5,436 bases of DNA from Bacteroidales bacterium (GTDB taxonomy: Bacteria; Bacteroidota; Bacteroidia; Bacteroidales; Paludibacteraceae): positions 1-5,436 of the forward strand of contig CAAGML010000087.1 of the NCBI GenBank assembly GCA_900771035.1, given 5' to 3'. The position numbers were made by a program, and so were the translations under genes. The notes beneath the pieces were generated by a model that saw only the letters and a list, made by a program, of their open reading frames with translations, was not told where the DNA came from and made no database searches. Every line of letters begins with the position of its first letter. Position 1 is the first letter of the stretch. Positions 1 through 4,739 of the stretch are shown piece after piece.

Positions 1-968
1 CAAAACGGTGCTTTAGAACCATTGATTGAAACCTGCAAATCACCGAACACTGCTATCTCTGTAACATTTGACACAAAACTTCCACACCCTTTGTCAGATG
101 TTGCAATCACTCTGTAATAGTGTGTTGATTGCAATGCGGATGGTTGGTATGAAAGTCCTGTCGCATTCTGAATATCTGTCCAGATTCTTCCCGACACTGA
201 GTCCTGCCATTGGTATCTGACCGTGTCATCCAAACCTGCTATAGATGGCACGGTTATGTATAACTGAGAAGGTATTGAATCGTAACATATTGTATCCATA
301 TTTTGGCTAATGGCAGGAGCATTTATTAAACTTCTCACCTTCACGCAAACAGGAGTGGAGAACTCCTGTGCTCCACATCTGATATTAGTAACTTTTCTCC
401 TGAAAAATGTAGTTTCAATCAGATTTCCTGCTTGATAAGTTACACTGTTGCTATTTGGAATATCTCTCCATGAGCCACCTGAAACTGAATCTTGCCATTG
501 ATATACATATTGCCCATCACATCCTGTAGGCAAAGACAATGATTGTATTACGTTCGGTTGAGTGTTGTAGCATATAGTATCTTCATTGAATATTGTGCCT
601 GATGTCAGCACCGAATAAACCGTCACAGCTATTGTATCAGATGTAATGTAACCACAAGTATCTGGTTTCGTCTGACATGAGACATGATATACGCCTGATT
701 GATTGAAAACAAACGAAAACGTACTGAATGTATTCACTCCCTGAGATACAAAACCACCATCAGGCACTTGTACAAACCATTCGTACAAGCATGAATCCAA
801 ATTCATAGAATCATTCCGTAAAATCACGTCAAAGTTAACAGCCGCCGAATGACATACAGCAGTATCATTCTGCACTATCTCCGCTATCCACAAATCGCAT
901 TTGTCTGCATATAGATGCGGCAAAGTGCTAATTGTTAGCAATAAACTTATCCAAAAGCGTTTCATCAT
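1..968 (-). CDS. Secreted surface protein with Ig/PKD-like repeats, C-terminus off window
   Basis: The N-terminal 322 residues of a larger protein; the frame is still open at the left edge. It starts with a Sec signal peptide (MMKRFW, then a hydrophobic stretch, cleavage probably after LYA near residue 21) and has no lipobox cysteine. Residues 22-118 form a beta-rich domain with WFVQVPDGG and GVYHVSCQTKP, like a PKD or Ig fold. Two related units of about 95 residues follow (about 122-211 and 217-308). Each has DTICY (130-134, 225-229), then YQWQDSVSG (156-164, 252-260), a W-x-D-I step and a Cys-Gly near its end. Such repeats are common in adhesin-like proteins of Bacteroidota that carry a type IX secretion or gliding-type C-terminal domain, which would lie outside the window. 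ATG at 968 is chosen because an in-frame TGA lies just upstream; the second ATG (965) is an alternative. AAGGA at 982-986 is a weak Shine-Dalgarno. The exact function is not recognisable. Confidence 0.85.
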   Translation of the reverse strand, partial: MMKRFWISLLLTISTLPHLYADKCDLWIAEIVQNDTAVCHSAAVNFDVILRNDSMNLDSCLYEWFVQVPDGGFVSQGVNTFSTFSFVFNQSGVYHVSCQTKPDTCGYITSDTIAVTVYSVLTSGTIFNEDTICYNTQPNVIQSLSLPTGCDGQYVYQWQDSVSGGSWRDIPNSNSVTYQAGNLIETTFFRRKVTNIRCGAQEFSTPVCVKVRSLINAPAISQNMDTICYDSIPSQLYITVPSIAGLDDTVRYQWQDSVSGRIWTDIQNATGLSYQPSALQSTHYYRVIATSDKGCGSFVSNVTEIAVFGDLQVSINGSKAPF

Positions 969-1024
969 ATAAAGTATATATTCCTTATTATTTCTTTGTC
1001 ATTAGTGTGCAAAAAGTAAACACG

Positions 1025-1040
1025 GAAAAATCCATTTTTC
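1025..1040. repeat. Short inverted repeat upstream of the surface-protein gene
   Basis: Two perfect 7-base arms (GAAAAAT and ATTTTTC) are separated by only two bases. The repeat lies between the T-tract of the RNA (1053-1060) and the start codon at 968. The tight spacing fits a protein-binding site better than an RNA hairpin, but A/T-rich arms like these can also arise by chance. Nothing else supports a function. Confidence 0.3.
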
Positions 1041-1052
1041 ACCAATACACAC

Positions 1053-1067
1053 AAAAAAAACGCAGAC
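1053..1067 (-). terminator. 3' end of the structured RNA: closing helix strand plus eight T
   Basis: On the minus strand GTCTGC (1067-1062) is followed by one G and then eight T (1060-1053). GTCTGC is the exact complement of GCAGAC at 1283-1278, the 5' strand of the RNA's closing helix. A helix followed at once by a U-run is the layout of an intrinsic terminator, although here the two strands lie more than 200 nt apart with the whole rod between them. Read-through into the surface-protein gene remains possible. Confidence 0.5.
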
Positions 1068-1290
1068 CCTAATTATCATTCTCTTCGTTAAGGTTCTGGT
1101 AAACCCGCATAGCAAAAATGACAACTCAGCCTGCGCCGATATGTACAACAGCACTCTGAAAAGTGCACGTAAATACATACGCCACAGACATTCATTGAAA
1201 CACCTTGCTTCAGGCTATGCAAAATTTACCAGATTTTAACGGACCGAAACAAGCGTCAATTGAACGCCTAATAATATGTCTGCTCCCCCA
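1053..1290 (-). ncRNA. Rod-shaped structured non-coding RNA, possibly 6S-like
   Basis: No credible protein frame exists here, but the minus strand folds by hand into a long rod. From outside to inside the helices are: GCAGAC/GTCTGC (1278-1283 with 1062-1067), ATTAT/ATAAT (1271-1275 with 1072-1076), CGTTAA/TTAACG (1236-1241 with 1086-1091), CTGGTAAA/TTTACCAG (1225-1232 with 1096-1103), GCATAGC/GCTATGC (1214-1220 with 1107-1113), AATGA/TCATT (1192-1196 with 1117-1121), CTGTG/CGCAG (1183-1187 with 1131-1135, one G-U) and GTATGTA/TACATAT (1174-1180 with 1139-1145, one G-U). The rod ends in GCACT-6-AGTGC (1151-1166). Side hairpins lie at 1253-1267 and 1196-1212. Eight T follow the closing helix, and a strong promoter lies about 45 bases upstream of the 5' end. 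A long, bubble-interrupted hairpin of about 230 nt resembles 6S RNA. I see no hallmarks of tmRNA, RNase P RNA or SRP RNA. The 5' end is uncertain: about 1325 if unprocessed. Confidence 0.72.
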
Positions 1291-1319
1291 CCCCGAATGA
1301 GAGACCCCTCAGGCGCAGG

Positions 1320-1333
1320 TTTGCGACCGCAAA
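1320..1333. promoter_or_regulatory. Palindrome over the -7 box and transcription start
   Basis: TTTGCG and CGCAAA form perfect 6-base arms around a 2-base centre. The repeat overlaps the last four bases of the -7 element and the expected transcription start of the RNA promoter. A site here could act as an operator, or the first transcribed bases could form a 5' hairpin. The arms partly coincide with the promoter's own conserved TTTG, so part of the symmetry is forced by the promoter. Confidence 0.35.
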
Positions 1334-1361
1334 GTTACTACATTTTTTTCATACCACCAAA
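1330..1361 (-). promoter_or_regulatory. Bacteroidota-type promoter (TTTG, 20 bases, TAACTTTG)
   Basis: Read on the minus strand, TTTG (1361-1358) is followed after 20 bases by TAACTTTG (1337-1330). This is an exact match to the -33 TTTG and -7 TAnnTTTG elements used by the primary sigma factor of Bacteroidota, at the usual spacing. The spacer holds a run of seven A. Transcription should start near 1323-1326 and run leftward into the structured RNA. It could continue into the surface-protein gene if the T-tract is read through. Confidence 0.75.
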
Positions 1362-1560
1362 TGAATTTTGAAAAAAGAATACTACTATATTTCCTTAAAT
1401 TCTCATCACAATTAATATCCAGACATAATCTTCATTATATCAATCAATTAATCAGTAATATTTCATAGCCAATCTCCAACCGTCACCTTTGAATCACAGC
1501 AATATAACGTTTCGTGTGGATAACTTTGAATACAAACTCCAAAGTGCTACAAGAGCGACA
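1362..1560. other. AT-rich intergenic stretch without a recognised gene
   Basis: About 200 bases between the fabG-side terminator hairpin and the RNA promoter. The stretch is AT-rich and broken by stops in every frame. The only small open frames (for example 35 codons on the plus strand starting at 1361) lack a ribosome binding site and any recognisable sequence. A plus-strand TAACTTTG at 1521-1528 has no -33 partner at the right spacing. I see no tRNA, repeat array or further strong hairpin here. Confidence 0.6.
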
Positions 1561-1589
1561 TAAATAAACCCAGGACGCAAGTCCTGGGT
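1561..1589 (-). terminator. Probable intrinsic terminator of the four-gene cluster
   Basis: A perfect 9-bp stem (ACCCAGGAC / GTCCTGGGT, 1568-1576 with 1581-1589) closes a 4-base loop (TTGC on the minus strand). On that strand it is followed by TTTATTTA, a T-rich though interrupted tail. It lies 108 bases after the fabG stop codon and before the next promoter, as expected for the end of the cluster's transcript. On the plus strand no T-run follows, so it should act in one direction only. Confidence 0.6.
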
Positions 1590-1614
1590 AACAAGGCATT
1601 ACCTATAAAGTATT

Positions 1615-1643
1615 CCCCTCCTCGGAGAGTGAGCAGGAGGTGG
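1615..1643. repeat. GC-rich inverted repeat in the fabG 3' region
   Basis: CCTCCT (1617-1622) and AGGAGG (1635-1640) are perfect complements around 12 bases, with two further C/G pairs outside a single bulged base. On the plus strand another CCTCCT lies about 40 bases further right, inside CCTGCCTCCTGACC near 1676-1689, and could compete for the same AGGAGG. No T-run follows. The repeat may be a 3' UTR structure or an RNA-stability element, or chance in a GC-rich patch. Confidence 0.35.
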
Positions 1644-1696
1644 GGAGAATCTAATTCAGTGAAAATTGCAAAAACCTGCCTCCTGACCCTTATTGG

Positions 1697-2437
1697 TTAT
1701 GACATTCCCCCGCACACAGGAATCACCTGTCCCGACACGTACGATGATAAGTCTGACGCAAGGAAAAGTGCCACCTTAGCTACCTCATCTACTGTACCGC
1801 CTCGTCGTAAAGGAATAGTTTTCTCCCATGCCTTACGCATATCCTCGGGTATCTTGTCTGTCATTTCGGTGATGATGAATCCAGGGGCGATGCAGTTGGC
1901 ACGTATGTTACGAGATCCCAACTCTTTGGCAGTGCTTTTGGCAAGACCTATCAGACCTGCCTTTGATGCCGAATAGTTGCATTGTCCCGCATTGCCGTTG
2001 ACTCCAACGACAGACGACATATTTATTATCGACCCTATACGCTGTCTCATCATAACAGGTGCGACGGCATGTGTGAAGTTATATGCTGACTTCAGGTTGA
2101 CGTTTATCACGGCATCCCACTGCGACTCCTCCATGCGTAGCAGAAGCCCGTCTTTTGTTATACCTGCGTTGTTCACCAGTATGTCTATACGTCCGAAGTC
2201 TGCCACAATCTGGTTTACAACATCGTGTGTCTCAGCAAAATCCGCAGCATTTGAGGCATACCCCTTCACTTTTACGCCAAAGGCTTCAATCTCGCGGATT
2301 GTATCCTGCGCAGCCTCGTTTATCGCCAAATCAGTGAACGCTATGTTGCAGCCTTCGGAGGCGAATTTCAGTGCTATGGCTTTGCCGATGCCCCTTGCGG
2401 CACCAGTGATAAGTGCTGTTTTGTTTTCTAATAACAT
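1697..2437 (-). CDS. fabG: 3-oxoacyl-[acyl-carrier-protein] reductase FabG
   Basis: A short-chain dehydrogenase of 246 residues, the usual FabG length. It reduces 3-oxoacyl-ACP to 3-hydroxyacyl-ACP in cytoplasmic type II fatty-acid synthesis. The Rossmann nucleotide motif TGAARGIG is at 11-18 and NNAG at 89-92. The catalytic set is complete: N114, S142 (in SSVVG), Y155 and K159 (YSASK). IAPGFIITEM (183-192) and a C-terminal SGQVIP...GGM match FabG closely. Asp36 follows the second beta strand, a position that in many SDR enzymes favours NADH over NADPH. The usual VDGGM or VNGGM near the C-terminus reads VCGGM here. I chose ATG at 2437 because MLLENKTALITG aligns with the normal FabG start; a TTG at 2449 would add four residues. 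The gene lies 26 bases after the nucleotidase gene and probably shares its transcript. Family identity is secure. Whether it is the main FabG or a paralogue cannot be told from the window. Confidence 0.93.
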   Translation of the reverse strand: MLLENKTALITGAARGIGKAIALKFASEGCNIAFTDLAINEAAQDTIREIEAFGVKVKGYASNAADFAETHDVVNQIVADFGRIDILVNNAGITKDGLLLRMEESQWDAVINVNLKSAYNFTHAVAPVMMRQRIGSIINMSSVVGVNGNAGQCNYSASKAGLIGLAKSTAKELGSRNIRANCIAPGFIITEMTDKIPEDMRKAWEKTIPLRRGGTVDEVAKVALFLASDLSSYVSGQVIPVCGGMS

Positions 2438-2463
2438 ATAGTTTTTCAATCTTTGAAAGATAA

Positions 2464-4047
2464 TTATTTCTTAATCCTAATTCTGTTGGCAGGCTTGCGG
2501 AATTCTTCGCCGACTGAGCCTGAGAGGTTCTTTGTTATGTATTCCTCGACAATTTCGATAAGCTGACCCTGCGTCTTGCCGTCAAGGGTGCAACCGCCAA
2601 ACGAACCGTGGCAACCCCGGTTGAGCAAGGTGTAGTCTATAGAGCAGATAGAGTAGTTGTGTGTCGGGTCTATAGTCTCGAAAGTGCGTTCAGCACTATT
2701 CCAAATACGCACGTTGGAGATACGGCGTGTGCCGTTGATACCCTTGACAAAACCATCCTTGGTGAATACGACTGGCGAAGGGATTGTCGTGTCAACGTCG
2801 AATGTTATTCCGCTGACCTGAAGGAATGCGCCTGACTCCTCTGGCATGAATGCCACAGAGGCCTCAAGGATGTCCAATATCTTTGCTCCTGTTGCGTGTG
2901 CCGTGATAACCTTGTTGTCGAAAGGATACGCCGAGCAAAGCAAACCGTATGTGATGTTGCCTGCCGGTATGTCAGTGCGTATTGAGCCTCCGTTGATGAA
3001 TGCCACGTCTGTCTCGCAGGTCATACGCATAGCGTCGGCCACAAGGTCGCCGAAGTTAGTCTCCGCATTGCGCACCGCACGTTCGCCGTTAGGGGCATTT
3101 ATGGTTAGTGTCACACGGCTTTTTCCTATCATGCGGCTTGTGATGGAGGAGAGCTCTTTGTTGTATTTTGTTATAATCTCTTCGGTGGCAGCCTTTTTGC
3201 CACTAATTGTATTCAATGGAATGAGTTCTGTCCTAATGTCACCATTATCAGCAATAGTCAATCGTCCAACGTTTGCGAATCGTGTGCCTGTCTGGCTGAG
3301 AATGACCTCCTCGCCGTTGACATTCTTGATTTTGTCTTGTGGTATAACGCTGTGCGAGTGTCCGTCAAGGATAATGTCTATGCCAGAGGTAGCGGCGGCA
3401 AGGGTGCGGATGTCCATTTTGCGTGAGTCTGGCTCAATACCTATGTGCGACAAAAGTATTATATAGTCAACGCCCGAGGTGCGGAGTTCGTCAACGGTGT
3501 TCTGAAGCACCTCTGCAAGGTCGTCCCAGCAGAATGTGTATGCCGCATCGCCTTTTTTGTCAAGGAATGTCGAAGGTAATGAACTCGATATTGTGTTGGG
3601 CGTTGTGATACCTATGAATGCCACATGCCGTGAGCCATACTCCTTGACTACGTAAGTAGGGAACACCGGCGTTTTGTCTATACTGCGGAAATTGCAACTG
3701 ACGATTGAGGCTTTCAACTCTTTTGATAGTTCCATTAGTTGTGGAACACCGTAGTCAAATTCGTGGTTGCCAAGTGTCACGATGTCGTAGCCCACGCTGT
3801 TCATTATCGTGACTATGGCATCTCCTTTCGAGTTTGCGCCGATTATGTCACCTTGTATGAAATCGCCTGACGATACGGTGGTTACGTATTTATGGTTTTT
3901 TGCCATTTCGTCGCGCAAAGCACCCATCTTCGAGTATCCGTTGACGGCGCAGTGTACGTCGTTGTCGTAAAGGACGACAATCTCCTCAGCCAATGCGTTG
4001 AACGCAATCAGGACGAGGAGGAGTAATGATATTATATTCTTTTTCAT
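2464..4047 (-). CDS. Secreted 5'-nucleotidase / UDP-sugar hydrolase family phosphoesterase
   Basis: A protein of 527 residues, the typical length of the two-domain 5'-nucleotidase family (UshA type), which dephosphorylates nucleotides outside the cytoplasm. A Sec signal peptide (residues 1-20, MKKNIIS then a leucine-rich core, cleavage after NALA) has no lipobox, so the product should be a soluble periplasmic protein. The N-terminal metallophosphatase domain has all the expected metal ligands: NDVH (29-32), GDF (61-63), GNHEFD (93-98), SHIG (200-203) and DGHSHS (228-233). The C-terminal substrate domain has NFGDLVADAM (331-340), INGGSIR (351-357), YPFDN (374-378) and SGAFLQVSG (405-413). The open frame extends 50 codons further upstream, but that part overlaps the methyltransferase gene and is not signal-like. 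ATG at 4047 starts directly at the signal peptide and overlaps the preceding stop as ATGA, which suggests translational coupling. The exact substrate is unknown. Confidence 0.92.
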   Translation of the reverse strand: MKKNIISLLLLVLIAFNALAEEIVVLYDNDVHCAVNGYSKMGALRDEMAKNHKYVTTVSSGDFIQGDIIGANSKGDAIVTIMNSVGYDIVTLGNHEFDYGVPQLMELSKELKASIVSCNFRSIDKTPVFPTYVVKEYGSRHVAFIGITTPNTISSSLPSTFLDKKGDAAYTFCWDDLAEVLQNTVDELRTSGVDYIILLSHIGIEPDSRKMDIRTLAAATSGIDIILDGHSHSVIPQDKIKNVNGEEVILSQTGTRFANVGRLTIADNGDIRTELIPLNTISGKKAATEEIITKYNKELSSITSRMIGKSRVTLTINAPNGERAVRNAETNFGDLVADAMRMTCETDVAFINGGSIRTDIPAGNITYGLLCSAYPFDNKVITAHATGAKILDILEASVAFMPEESGAFLQVSGITFDVDTTIPSPVVFTKDGFVKGINGTRRISNVRIWNSAERTFETIDPTHNYSICSIDYTLLNRGCHGSFGGCTLDGKTQGQLIEIVEEYITKNLSGSVGEEFRKPANRIRIKK

Positions 4048-4739
4048 CCTATTAGAAAAATGGTTGGTTTCTTGTTTATGCGGTTGAGCGGAAGCAGTTT
4101 GCGCCATTCCGCTATGGTGCGTGTCTCTATAAACTCGTCGTCTGTAGTAATTGACGAGGCTATGCAGAGCATTGTTTTTGGTTGCAGCGTGCGGCAAAGT
4201 TCCTCTACCAGTTGCACGTTGCGGTATGGGGTTTCGATGAACGATTGTGTCTGGTGTTCGGCGTTTGCCCTGTGTTCCAGTGCTTTCAGCCGTGCCACAC
4301 GGTCGTTTTTTTCAATCGGCAGATAGCCGTTGAAGGCAAACGACTGCCCGTTGAACCCTGATGCCATAACCGACATAAGGATTGACGATGGTCCCACGAG
4401 GGGCTTTACTTTTATATGTCTTCTATGCGCCTCGGCGACAATCAGTGCGCCAGGGTCAGCCACCGCAGGACAACCGGCCTCTGATATTACGCCAATGTCG
4501 TGCGCCCATGCCTCTTTCATCTGTGTCAGCAGGGCATTTATGTCCGTGTGTTGGTTCAGTTCGTAAAACGTAAGGTCGTCAATCACAATGTCACGGTCCA
4601 CCTGTTTGAGGAAACGGCGTGCCGTGCGTATGTTTTCGACGACGAAATAACGAAGAGAATGTATTACCCCGGCATTATACCGAGGTAACACATTGTCCAA
4701 AGAGGTATCACCTAATGTTGTTGGTATCAGGTAAATCAT
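4044..4739 (-). CDS. RsmI-like SAM-dependent methyltransferase (tetrapyrrole methylase fold)
   Basis: A cytoplasmic protein of 231 residues with the order of motifs seen in RsmI, the enzyme that 2'-O-methylates C1402 of 16S rRNA. It has the N-terminal strand YLIPTTLGD (3-11), VENIRTARRFL (34-44) where RsmI has its E-D-T-R motif, SEAGCPAVADPG (86-97) matching the SDAGTP...DPG segment, GPSSILMSVMASG (116-128), FNGYLP (136-141), and ETPYR (169-173) matching the E-S-x-x-R step. It is shorter than E. coli RsmI (286 residues), lacks that protein's C-terminal part, and differs at the E-D-T-R motif. I therefore read it as a divergent relative and leave out a gene symbol; the target may not be C1402. 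The start is fixed by a 4-base ATGA overlap with the transporter stop, and the same arrangement joins its stop to the nucleotidase. Confidence 0.82.
   Translation of the reverse strand: MIYLIPTTLGDTSLDNVLPRYNAGVIHSLRYFVVENIRTARRFLKQVDRDIVIDDLTFYELNQHTDINALLTQMKEAWAHDIGVISEAGCPAVADPGALIVAEAHRRHIKVKPLVGPSSILMSVMASGFNGQSFAFNGYLPIEKNDRVARLKALEHRANAEHQTQSFIETPYRNVQLVEELCRTLQPKTMLCIASSITTDDEFIETRTIAEWRKLLPLNRINKKPTIFLIG

Noticed and set aside
1126..1191. 21-codon minus-strand frame inside the structured RNA
   Set aside because: It has no ribosome binding site, and its codons form both strands of the terminal helices, so the sequence is better explained by RNA structure.
1053..1290. tmRNA, RNase P RNA or SRP RNA as the identity of the structured RNA
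   Set aside because: I see no tRNA-like acceptor end or tag frame, no conserved RNase P core sequence, and no GGAA-capped SRP helix 8 with its asymmetric loop.
1361..1468. 35-codon plus-strand frame
   Set aside because: It has no Shine-Dalgarno, its composition is AT-rich and biased, and it starts inside the -33 box of the opposite promoter.
1521..1528. TAACTTTG on the plus strand as a second promoter
   Set aside because: No TTTG lies 19-21 bases upstream and no gene follows on the plus strand, only the antisense of fabG.
1629..2441. Open frames of 115, 154 and 60 codons on the plus strand
   Set aside because: They lie antisense to fabG, which has complete catalytic motifs. The translations are low in recognisable sequence and have no ribosome binding site.
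2608..3608. Plus-strand open frames of 75, 206 and 61 codons
   Set aside because: They are antisense shadows of the nucleotidase gene, whose metal-binding and substrate motifs are intact along the whole length.
4048..4197. 50-codon N-terminal extension of the nucleotidase
   Set aside because: It would overlap the methyltransferase gene and put a polar, basic stretch before a classic signal peptide. The ATG at 4047 with ATGA coupling is the better start.
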